Shown piece after piece: positions 44,291-54,539 of a stretch of 64,000 nucleotides of DNA. The translations under genes and the position numbers were made by a program. Location of the stretch: the NCBI GenBank assembly GCA_964036315.1, contig OZ038488.1:64391254-64455253 (forward strand), read 5' to 3'. The notes beneath the pieces were generated by a model. That model saw only the letters and a list, made by a program, of their open reading frames with translations. It was not told the DNA's origin and ran no database searches. The DNA comes from Acanthosepion esculentum (Eukaryota; Mollusca; Cephalopoda; Sepiida; Sepiidae). How positions within the stretch are numbered: position 1 is the first letter of the stretch; each line of letters starts with the position of its first letter.

Positions 44291-45650
44291 AACTAGATTT
44301 CGTTACAGCTACATCAACTGTATATTGATGCGATCTCACCGCCAGTTTAGTATTGCGCTGAAACTCGTACATTTTCAGGTACGATAACTCATCCAAACAG
44401 TTACCATGAAAGTATTTGTAAAAAAAGGCTTAGGGGTCTTTACGGCGGTGGGCAAGTGACTGAAGTTGAGCAGCCAGATCAGGATCAATAATATGGCTGA
44501 TTCTTCTTTGAATCTTAAGGAGCTTCAAGTAAATCACATGGGCATTGGAGCATATATCTATCAGCAATATTCTAAGCATGGGCGAATGGTAGACTTATAG
44601 ATATGCAAAATAGATTCTGGAGAGAAAAATTGTCTCTACTGATACAGTGAACCGACTTTCTTAGCAGCTGACCAAGCAATGGATTCCATATAGTCTTTCC
44701 ATTTCCTGTCAGCTGGGAATATTAGCTCGAGAAGGCGCAACGAGTCACTATCCTGGGGGGATAGTATCTTCCATGCTGATGGAAGGCAGGGAGGGGGTCT
44801 CTCAGATGATTAATAGAGGTTTAGTTTTGAAGGCGTTAAACTTGACAAGGCATGTTTTGCCCCAGTTAACAGCGGTCTGGAGGTCGTTTTGTACATCAGC
44901 TGCCATTTTGACCTTGTCGGACTGATCAGCCTTATTATCGAGGCAGAAGTAAATGGTAATGACGTCAGCGTAGATGCCAAGTTGAGAGCTAATGTCATTG
45001 GGAAGGACGTTAATGAAGATTAAAAACAAAGGATGCTTGTCTCCGTTGGTAGTTGCATAATTAAAAGAAAAACTTGTACTTCCAACGAATGATTTATTTC
45101 ATGGAATTATTTCAACGAGCTGTTGCCAGCCCTGGTCACTCCTTTAATTTGAGTAAAACAATCAACTCGGTATTTTCATTGATTTGAATTCTTATGCGTT
45201 TCTAGTTTCTTTGCATTGTTTTACTCAAAATAAATGAGTGACCAAGGCTAGCAACAGCTAGTTGAAATATTTCCATGAAATAAATCATTCGTTGGAACTA
45301 CAGGTTTTTCTTTTAGTTATTAAAAACAGTTTAGAACCAAGAATGAAGTCCTGGGAAACACTCACGTTAGTACGAAAGGATGTAATCGAGTGGCCGTTCA
45401 GGACATCTTTCATTTCACGATTTGATAGGAGCGACTGGATCAGCTCAAAAGTGTGCCCGGAGACAACGTAACTTTTCAGCTTGTGGAGAACCAGACCCTA
45501 TCAGACTTTCAAGATGTCCAAAGTTACAATCTGGGCTTTAGTTTTTATCTAGAGCACGACAGTCTCTTTCCGTAATTATAGTCAGTACATCAGAAGTTGA
45601 CCGTATTGCTTGCTTGAGAAAAGGCCCTGCGATGAGAAATAGTGGACCAA
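44290..45650 (-). pseudogene. Jockey/CR1-like reverse transcriptase, interrupted by MITE
   Basis: Longest LINE coding remnant. On the minus strand, from high to low coordinate, it reads STSDVLTIITERDCRALDK (finger region), then TFELIQSLLSNREMKDVLNG and SVSQDFILGSKLFLI. An insertion follows at 45029-45318. Then come FLIFINVLPNDISSQLGIYA, with YADV in place of catalytic YADD, and LDNKADQSDKVKMAADVQND and VNWGKTCLVKFNAFKTK. Further frames give SLRLLELIFPADRKWKDYME and CHIW. The second catalytic Asp is lost and several frameshifts exist, so the enzyme is dead. The family is secure as a non-LTR reverse transcriptase; the clade (jockey versus CR1) is not. Confidence 0.8.
45029..45318. mobile_element. 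MITE with about 110-bp inverted arms
   Basis: AAAAGAAAAACTTGTACTTC to GAGTAAAACAAT (45063-45172) is repeated in reverse complement from about 45217 to 45315. It splits the reverse transcriptase frame. ATTAAAAACA occurs exactly 300 bp apart at 45019-45028 and 45319-45328, making it the likely 10-bp target duplication. The left arm is preceded by about 28 bp not mirrored on the right. Confidence 0.78.
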
Positions 45651-45659
45651 TTCAGTATT

Positions 45660-46300
45660 GATTAGGGCCTCTGGGAGTTTCCCAAAAGCGGTAGAAGTCT
45701 GATTTAAATTTACTTAGAATCTTTTGATTTTCCTGGGAGATTTCATAGTAACTTTTTGTTGAAGAATCGCTAATAAAATTATATTTTGTTTTTTGGTACA
45801 ATATATTTTCGTTTTATTTTAAACTTGATATAGATAATGATTTGTACTGAATATTACTTGGTTAACAGTTGAAGTCCATAGAAGCCACCACTAGCATTAA
45901 GAAATTAGGCTTAAATATTTCCAAAGGATATTTCCAGAATATTATTTCACAGGTTGGTTAGGAGGGATTCGCAGCGGACATTTTGTTTTTTTGGGGGGGG
46001 ATATTTCCGCAAGTGATATGTGTAAAATATGACAAGTAGTCTCAGGGTTTCAGAATTTGTCTAATTTTGCCCGAACTCCAAATTATTTTCCCAGTTGTAA
46101 TCGGTAGAAGCTCGCACAAGTTTAATGATGTAGTATTAGATTAGCGGTTCTTGACACTTATATTTTCTGTCTTCTTCCCAAAAATGCCATTCGAATCTTG
46201 TTGAAATTGTTATTATAAGTTACAAGTTTAATTTGATACACCTTTTCAAAATTGATCTATGTAAAGTGGATTTGGGGCTAGAAAACACAAAATTCAATTA
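45660..46300. other. Intronic, nothing identified
   Basis: AT-rich with a short GGGGGGGG run at 45993. No gene or nameable repeat. Confidence 0.3.
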
Positions 46301-46307
46301 GATTAAT

Positions 46308-46380
46308 AATCTCTCTCTGTCTCTGTCTCTCTCTCTCTCTCTCTCTGTCTCTGTCTCTCTCTCTCTGTCTCTCTCTCTCG
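46308..46380. repeat. (TC)n microsatellite with TG interruptions
   Basis: TCTCTGTCTC-type units, ending at the left terminus of TIR element F. Confidence 0.92.
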
Positions 46381-46381
46381 A

Positions 46382-47673
46382 GGGGTTATGTCCATGAGAT
46401 TGCTGGAAAATGAGCATAGCATAATAAAAACGGTTTTAAACTTGACGAAAACAATTTTATCGTCATAATGTTTGTTACTATTAAAAGGAAAGTATTTTTT
46501 TTCATTTCCGTCTTTTAGAATATTCTATTTTTTTTCTTTTTTTTTTTTTTAAACAAACAAACCTTTGTTTCTCTTCATCAGCGAAATTACTAAATAACTG
46601 GAAACTTTATTACATTTTTTTAATGACACATTAATTTTGAAAATCTTGCAAAAATAGAGATAATTGTCGGATTTTAATAAAACTTTCAGAAACTATTCAG
46701 GAATGATGGAAATTATTGTAAAAATTTAAGTTATGACATATCCCCCCATAAATTATGAAAACTAAAAATTCGATATTGAATCATGTAAGTCATTATATTA
46801 GTTAAGCTTGAATTTTTTTTTGTTTTTTTTTCTTTTATTTTCTTTAAATTGAACCTCATCTACCTAAATCAGCTCTGAATTGTAACATACAAAACTCAAT
46901 AAAACAATATTATTTAATTTCAAATGCTTTTAGTTGCTTTTATGAATATGCATAATATTCTCTGAAGGCAAAAAACAATTTCAATGAAAAATGAATTTTA
47001 AAAAGAATTATTTCTTAAATTTATTATTTTTACATTAAAGTTAAATATTGTAAAATTAGTGGAATGGTGTTATTAGATCATCTGTACAGATTATAAATTG
47101 TAAAAGCTCTTTAAAATGAACCACCAGTTAGTAAAAAATCTTACTGTTCCTTGCCTTTTACAATAAAAACTTCCCTTGATTTGATTTTGTATATAAATGT
47201 TGTTCGGCACTGTTAACGGCCTTAAATTTACATTTGGCGAAAAAATTCATGAAAGTCTCTCATACCAGTTGCATTGAAATTTTTAAACCTCTGTTCTTAC
47301 TTGGCTATGAAAAATAAAATAGTGTATATGATTATGTAATTATTAGAAAAAAATTCCTTTTCAATATTGTCATAACTTTAAAAATTCAGCAAAAGAGAAA
47401 TGTATAACATTTCAACTTGTAAGGGTACTTACAAAGTATTATGGATAAATCTCATGCAATTTATGTGGTCATAGTTTTATATTATGTCGGTTATGTCATT
47501 TTTCCATAAATGAAATATCAAAATTAATAATAAAATGAGTGAAAATCGAAATACCGTAAAATGTAATTAATGTCCATAAAATATACACTACTGATAATAT
47601 TTCATAAGAAAGGTAACTAATTAATTAGGTACCTTTTCTTATGAAATTTTATCTCGCTCTTCATGTCTTCTCT

Positions 47674-47708
<35 letters not shown>

Positions 47709-48324
47709 GTATTTTTCCATAAAGCCTTGTAAATGTGAAAGCTAAGTACCAAAAAAACAAGATTAGAGCGCTGATAGTTTTCCTTAAAAATAACGAGGTA
47801 AATAAGTTGGTTCACTTAAAGCTCAATTATGTCACTTCTGACCTTCCGTACGATAACTTTTCCTCACTTAAGATATCAGTACGTGATGAAGTCCTCACAT
47901 GTTACCTGTCAATCAACACCTGTTTAGACCGGCTTTCACTTATTTTTAAGTACATTTTTTTTCAGCGCAGAAAGTAAGTAATGTTTGTTTCAAAATTATA
48001 TTAAACTTTATAATTTCTAATTTTCTTAAATTAAATTTTGAAAAATTTTTTTTTTTTAAGAATTTTAAACAGAGGACTTCACTTTTTTAAACAAAAGTGG
48101 AAAAAAAATGGCTGGCGATCGATTTTCTGTCAATTTTGTTGATTCAAAAAAAAACATTTAACAAATTTTGGACGTGCCAGGAATGGTTAAAAAAATGAAA
48201 CAAAAAAAAATAAAAATACTTTGATCTTTCCTGTTGATAATAAACATTTAGACAGTAAAAAGTTATTTTCATCAAATTTAAGGCCTTTTTTTTACTTATG
48301 CTATGCTATTTTTATCGATCTCAT

Positions 48325-48330
<6 letters not shown>
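46382..48330. mobile_element. Member F of the TAGGTACCTC TIR family (about 1.95 kb)
   Basis: The left GTCCATGAGATTGCTGGAAA and ATGAGCATAGCATAATAAAA mirror the right TATGCTATGCTATTTTTATC and GATCTCATAAAC. The outermost bases are eroded where the ends meet (TC)n and (CA)n arrays. The middle (47650-48000) matches the reverse complement of 62010-62230 in member H. It contains an 80-codon open frame at 47735-47977 with no recognisable domain. Confidence 0.65.

Positions 48331-48394
<64 letters not shown>
48328..48394. repeat. (CA)n(TA)n microsatellite
   Basis: About 34 bp of CA and 32 bp of TA. Confidence 0.96.
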
Positions 48395-48399
<5 letters not shown>

Positions 48400-48513
48400 T
48401 TTCATTAAAAACGACTGACAAGGTGCTTTTATTTAGTTTTTTTATATAATTTCTCGTGCGATCTAATAAAGTTTTTCTTTTCAGAGGATAAATTATATAA
48501 AAACTGTCCGAAT

Positions 48514-48813
48514 GTTCTTTTTATCCGAGCGCTTTCGGCTATACATTTAGCCATTTTCAAGGATTATATTTCAACTATTAGAAATAGAAATAGTTTGTTA
48601 TATGTATGTTTTATAAAGTGATTCATTTTTTTTTTTTTTTTTTTTTCAAAACACAGTCAAGATATTATGTCCATGTTCAAAGTTAATATTATTAAGTGTT
48701 GGTTTATTTGTTTTTATTAGTAAGGCTTCCATTATTTCTAATTCTAACAGTTGAAATATAATCCTTGAAAATGGCTAAATGTATAGCCGAAAGCGCTCGG
48801 ATAAAAAGAACAA
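48514..48813. repeat. Inverted repeat, about 70-bp arms
   Basis: Arms 48514-48584 and 48744-48813 are reverse complements with about one mismatch. For example TTATCCGAGCGCTTTCGGCT pairs with AGCCGAAAGCGCTCGGATAA. The spacer is about 160 bp and contains a T run. Palindromic unit of unknown family. Confidence 0.85.
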
Positions 48814-48989
48814 CTTAAGACAAAATTAATATAGTGTAAAATGGGAAATTAGAATTAGTTATACATTCAACATTTGAAGAGTTAGAGAAACATAATAGCT
48901 AATTAAGTAAAACCTATATTATGGAATCTACATGAATAAATGGAAGCTCAATTTTCCCACGTATTCTGATATTAAAAAGCGCTAGCTCT

Positions 48990-49260
48990 ACTTCATAATA
49001 ATTTGTATTTTCCCCGCGAGATCAGGTTGTGACACAAGGTCGGTTTAATGTAGGGATCCCGAGCGCGTACACCCGGGCAAGGAACAAAAATTGCCCGCAG
49101 TCCCCGCAATCGTCGATTGCGCTGGCCTAGATGCGGGCACCGATCCCTCACTCTAGTGCAGTGAGGGGGCGTGATCTCAGGCAGCTGTTCCCCAGGGCTG
49201 GGCACCGCTCAGTATAAATTTTCCTCAGTTGCGACCCTGTCCTCTGATGTAGCCGCCCCT
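48990..49260. other. GC-rich island of unknown nature
   Basis: The most GC-rich part of the window after the Brachyury exon. It contains TCCCTCACTCTAGTGCAGTG, able to fold on itself (CCTCACT/AGTGAGG), and CGCAATCGTCGATTGCG, a perfect short hairpin. A 70-codon minus-strand frame crosses it without a recognised domain. It could be a repeat 5' region, a structured RNA or a regulatory island; I cannot decide. Confidence 0.4.
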
Positions 49261-49261
49261 G

Positions 49262-49695
49262 AACGTATTCTGCCCGAAGACAGACGCAACCGAGATGATA
49301 AATAAACGTGTTACAAACTACTAGAGAGCAATTTACTCGCTAAAAGCTCAATATCTGTATTATATACTATCTACTTCTAGGCAATATCACTCTTCACGTT
49401 TAACTAATTTGCATATTGATATTAAAAAAGTTTATTTCATTAATTAACTGTCCTTCATTACATTTCTTTTATTCGAGGATTGTTTTGATTATATCAAAAA
49501 TAGTTCTGTTTAGAAATATCGTCTTATATAGTGCAAAAAAGTTTGAAATTGCATTTTACTTGGCCTTCAACAAGTTGTCATCTATTTGTAAAACTTTCCT
49601 TAATTATAACAATCCAATTTATGAATGAAATTTTCATTTATAAAATTTGTTTCAAAGATTTCAAGTAGTGAATATATCTTACTTTGCGAAGCGAT
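49262..49695. other. Intronic, nothing identified
   Basis: AT-rich without signal. Confidence 0.3.
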
Positions 49696-49697
49696 AA

Positions 49698-49700
<3 letters not shown>

Positions 49701-49741
<41 letters not shown>

Positions 49742-49907
49742 GCATAATGAGAAGCCACGTATACTTTCTTGATGTACATAATATGGAGAAAACAACTGAA
49801 AAGTTGCAAATTAAAAAAAAATGTTTTTTGTGAAAGTATTTATTTATATATATAAAAAAATATACTTTCACAAAAAAACATTCAATTTTTTTAATTTGTA
49901 TCTTTTC

Positions 49908-49941
<34 letters not shown>
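49701..49941. repeat. Inverted repeat between two (TA)n arrays
   Basis: (TA)n at 49701-49738 and 49909-49941 enclose arms at about 49797-49847 and 49856-49908. TTTTTTGTGAAAGTAT and its complement ATACTTTCACAAAAAA, plus GCAAATTAAAAAAAA and TTTTTTTAATTTGTA, pair. Same layout as 7692-8307. Confidence 0.75.
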
Positions 49942-49945
<4 letters not shown>

Positions 49946-49974
49946 GCAACTTTTTTTTTTTTCTTTGTTGAATC

Positions 49975-50235
49975 CAGTGACTTGACCAAAAGAGTTGTGA
50001 GTTCAATACCTGGTTAGAGCCGAGGACGAGAACTAGTTGAGTTAAAGGGAGATAAGTGATACTGAGACATTCTGAAAAGGCATGGCACGTAGAACTAGAA
50101 CAATCTAACCCGGTGGACGAAATAAAGGGTTCAGTTCGAAATTCCAATCACCTTAAGAAGGCCGGAGAGTACAACGGCCGAAACGTCGTGAACATGACAA
50201 CCAAGAACGATGTAAATAGTGTAAATAATTATAAT
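49975..50235 (+). repeat. SINE-like head plus Penelope-associated motif
   Basis: AGTTGTGAGTTCAATACCTG is a weak B-box. Further on, GAGTACAACGGCCGAAACGT, then CGTGAACATGACAACCAAGA resembles in reverse the block at 3935-3975 (ACAACGTTTCGGCCGTTGTA). Confidence 0.4.
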
Positions 50236-50269
50236 ACCTATTCTCAGAAATACTGTCAATATTGAATAA

Positions 50270-50910
50270 TTTTACTGTATCACAATTTTTATCCTTTTTC
50301 CATCCCAATTAACTTTTCAATCTTTTACACATCTCGATAACAACCAGCTGGCAAGTTTGTCGCTTGGAGTTTCTTTCATCCCTCCCCCACCCACTGTACA
50401 CGTGCATTTAAAAAAAATTTTTTTTGTTTTTTCTATATGTCCACGCTTCCTATATCTCCTCAGCCTAGCACCTTTTTGCTCTTCACCTCTGCCTAGTACA
50501 TTTTAAATTCCGCTCAATATTATGTAGCTTTCTCGTTCAGAAAGCGTAACTACCCCCAGAAAATCCACATAGAAATAAACGTGTAAAAATTTGGTTAACT
50601 TAAAAAAAATTACTGAATTATTGAAGAATGTGTCGCAAGGCGTGGCCAATAATGCCGAACTCTTTTATACATGTGAACTGTCTTGGGTGCAAGGGCCCTC
50701 TTTAGTAAGGCACAACGCTATAAATGTTAAGGATGGTAAATTTCCCGGTAGTTCAGCCATTGCTCAATGGCAAGGAATTAGAAATCTTCAATACATTGTG
50801 CCCCTTATTTGCAAAATGCGTTCAACGGCACTCTTATAAATTACTGTATTTTATAGCATACGTGACAACCTCTCCTTTCAACAAGGAATTTTTAGAAATT
50901 CTGAGTGTAA
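50270..50910. other. Intronic, nothing identified
   Basis: No nameable repeat. Short open frames at 50591-50960 overlap each other and show no family motif. Confidence 0.3.
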
Positions 50911-51139
50911 TACAGACAAATCTCATTAGCGGACTAATAGGGGAATGGGTGGTCCGTTAAACCCGATTGTCCGGTTATAAGGGATTCTTTTTGAGTTATA
51001 AAACCACTATAGTAACTGCCAGTAGTTAGGATCATAATGTAAAGGCTATAAACATGTATATATTCCTGACTCTTTTCGGCCAATGCCATCTAGATTTGTC
51101 ACCCTTAAACATCTTATTTTTAACGATAAGTTAGAAATC

Positions 51140-51645
51140 TGATCACCAGAGGTTTGTCTTTGATTAGGAGTAGATAGGTTCACCTATCGTCCGATTCCTA
51201 CACCTCTATGGTCTTTTGAACAAGTGTAGAGGCTTTTCCCTTCTATCCTGTTTAAGATTGGGTTTCCGGTCCCTTCTAGATTCTACTTCAACTCTGCTTT
51301 TAACGTCTCCGCCTAAACTCTGAAATGTATATATTATTGGGTTTTCAGATCCTTCTAAAATCTTTGTCTCTTCAGACAAGGGTATCTTCTAAAAATATAA
51401 TGTTTAAAGTAAAGTCTGATTAAAAAATAAACCCATGAATTTTATAAGAGTAGTTAAGTTCGCCTATCGTCCGGTTCACAGTCCTCCCCGGTCTTTTGAA
51501 GAATAGTAACGGTTTATCTCTTTTTGGGGTTTCCGGTTCCTTTTGAATTTTTCTCATTCTTTTTCACTCACAGTAGCCTCTTGCGTCTTAGAGGCATTAT
51601 CGTTTTGCTTGGCGTGAATTGATTTGGAAAAAAAAAAATCGAATT
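51140..51645 (+). pseudogene. Jockey/CR1-like LINE 3' end, copy 5, with internal repeat
   Basis: 51570-51642 ends TTTGCTTGGCGTGAATTGAT then an A run, the shared 3' terminus of this LINE. Upstream, the CACCTATCGTCCGATTC block (51182) recurs as CGCCTATCGTCCGGTTC (51462), each followed by GGTCTTTTGAA and GGTTTCCGGT. The 3' UTR-like part is thus duplicated at about 280-bp spacing. Confidence 0.5.
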
Positions 51646-51664
51646 GGGAATTTATCTCATTTAA

Positions 51665-52095
51665 ATGGTAAAGAAAAGTGTATTAAACTGTTATATAATA
51701 TCTGTCCTCCCATATGGCAGTGAATGCTGGATAATCTCCTCACAGAAGAAACTCGAAGCAACAGAAATTTGGTTCTGCAGAAGGATGCTGAAAATACCAT
51801 GGAATGAAAATATAAGCAACGACGAAGTTGTAGAGAAAAATATAAAAACAAAACACTTCTACTTATCAAAAATAGGAAGTTGAAATTTCTAGGGCACATA
51901 ATGAGGAAAGAGGGTTTGGAAAACTTGGCACTCACAAGACAGATTGAAGGCAAGAGACAGGAAATGACACATTAACTTAGCGAGCTTGAATAAATGTGTG
52001 GCAGAACAAGATAACAATTAAGTGCTACAAAGGACAGGAAATCATGGAGAGCTATGATCGTCAACGTCCTGGAGAGACACGGTACATAGAAGTAA
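51665..52095 (+). pseudogene. RTE-type LINE reverse transcriptase tail
   Basis: Opens with KKSVLNCYIISVLPYGSECW, then KKLEATEIWFCRRMLKIPW, the conserved segment after the palm. After a frameshift near 51880 follow LKFLGHIMRKEGLENLALTR and ATKDRKSWRAMIVNVLERHG before a stop at about 52090. Two frameshifts and stops; 5' truncated. The best-preserved RTE tail in the window. Confidence 0.78.
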
Positions 52096-52564
52096 ATTTA
52101 AAATGTATTTTAGTTTGAGTTCTAAGAAAATTCCGTTTTGGGGAAAATCAATTATGACGGATATAGCATCCTTACTACTAATCATACGTGGCAGTTAATA
52201 GATTTGGAGTCCACTAACATCCAGCAATATATCAAGGAAAAGGCCGCGAATAGAGAAGGATAGGTCTACTCCCCCCCCCCACTCCAAAGCTGAGTTCCAT
52301 GAAAGAAAGGTAATGTTGGGCGTGTGGTTGTGTCGTCGGAGTATTCATTTTAAAGTACTTAAAACGCAATGAAACACTAAATGTACACTGCAGCGTTCAC
52401 CAGCTGCAACGTGTCCATAAAATTTGAAAGACACCCTGGCTCATCAATATGAAAAATGCAATACGAATAACACGGGTAAAGATTTTGAAACTCAGTTGGT
52501 CTGTTCTATCTTACCCGCCATATTTATCCGATTCTTCTTCAGATTCTTCTTGCTCGAAGCAAAA

Positions 52565-52915
52565 CTCCTGGGTATGACGATAAACTACATCGGGAGATTG
52601 AAGGTTTTGAGGAGTGTGGAGCCACCTCTTAATAGCTGTTCTCAGGTCCACCCTGAACCGGGGCGATAGCATCTTTTAGGGTCCCATCTATGAGCAAATA
52701 GTGAACCGCCAAAGAAAGCACTATGAAAGTACAAAAATACCAGCAATGCCTATTTATAGTAATATATAAAATACCAACAATACTTATTTATAGCAGAATG
52801 ACAACACCTATTTATCTGTAGTTAAAGGCATGCAATTGCTTTCAAAACATTTCGATTTCGGCATTAAATAACCATAGACGTTGATATGCCGCTAAACAAA
52901 ATCAACCAACCAATC
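52565..52915. repeat. Dispersed GC-richer repeat (copy 3 of 3)
   Basis: CCTGGGTATGACGATAAACT, GGAGTGTGGAGCCACCTCTT and CCACCCTGAACCGGGGCGAT match the copies at 23310 and 25360. The trailing module ends GATATGCCGCTAAACAAAAT. Confidence 0.75.
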
Positions 52916-53645
52916 TTTCTCTAATGAAAACTATACCATTTCAAGTTCAATTTGGGATTAAGCAAGTGCATAATGATACAGCCAAATTCCAAATGGGGTA
53001 GTCAAATTTAAATTGGGACATAGCAGATTCAAAATGGAATAAGCAAATTTGATTTGGGACTAAACTTTACTATTGAAATGTTTTATGTTCTAGGAGCAAT
53101 CAAGAAAATTCATGAAAGGTGTATGTTTTTTGGATGCAACTTTCAGCGCTTAAAATTTCTCACTATACCTATCTTTTTTCAAACGGTCTTTGTCTATGCA
53201 TTCAGTATTTCCTTGCTGCTTTTTCTTAGGACTTTCGAGATTTGCCCGGTTGTCTCCCAAATCATTTCATTTTGAATAACTTTTTTTTTTTTTTTTTTAA
53301 CACTATAATATACAATCTATCCATCTTTCTTTCTCCCTGATTGTCTTACCAATGAAAGTGCCAGAAAGTCTAACTTGAACACAAATATTTCAAGAATAGC
53401 CTCTTGTAAGGAATTGATAGTAAAATCTACGCAACGCTGCGCTCCGATTTTTAATTATCTGATTTACCGCCCAGTTGATATTTTAATCCATGATATTTGT
53501 TTGTTGGAACGTGCAGATAAGTTAGAAATATTTTTCTTTCTATCATTGTAACTTTCAAAAAATGAATACATCCGACGGTTTGAAATATGAAAAGCTTTGT
53601 AAAAATGGCATAATAGATATGTTTCGACCACCGGCGTCAAAAGTC

Positions 53646-53648
<3 letters not shown>

Positions 53649-53694
<46 letters not shown>
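53649..53694. repeat. (TA)n microsatellite inside the transposon
   Basis: About 23 TA units. Confidence 0.95.
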
Positions 53695-53699
<5 letters not shown>

Positions 53700-54539
53700 C
53701 AGAGTATGCTACAGTTATGTCTTGTCTGGTTGGAGCTTTGTCAAAGATTCACAGGAACCATCTTCTGGAGATCATTTTCATGTATAAGTGACACGTTTCC
53801 GATATAACGAAGAAACATTAATACATATGTATTTATGCATGTATGTTTCTTTTAGTTTCAAATTGATTTTTTAAATATCTTAAAAAAAAAATTGAGAATG
53901 ACATAAGCGCAAGTGAGAAGCGAATTCATAAAGTCAGGTTACCATTCAAATCAATCTCTCCGTTTCCCTCTCTTTCTTTTACTTCTCTCTTTAATATACG
54001 TCTCTGTTTTCCCTTTCTGCAACTTGATTTGTTGTCTTTGCCCATCTAACTTCGTCATTTTCTCTCATTTTCTCTCTCACTTTATGCCTCTATCTTTCTT
54101 CTCGCCCCCTTCCATTAAGTCATAGTAACCTTCTCTCTAATAAGAAAAATGTGGCATTTAGGAGTTGTACAAAGACTGAGACGAAGTAGCAGTGACGGTG
54201 GGTTTTCATGATTAGACGGACACGATTAGTCATAATGTTACAAAATGTATTATGATTATCAGTGTCGTAGGGATAAAATTCATATTGAAAGAGGGATTTT
54301 TGTGTAGTCCCCATCTTGAAAATGTCATATTATTGCCAGAAAATTGTTCGGAGCGATGAAGGTCCCACCTCGAGTCCGACGACCCTGATAATATATGTAG
54401 CAATTATGCACAAAAGTATATAATATATATATGGTATGTTTTTAAAAAAATTAAATCGTAAATATCTCAGAAAAAATACAAGTCATAAAGAAACAATGAT
54501 TTTTTTTTTTTTTTTTTTTTAATGAAGAAATTTTTTTAT

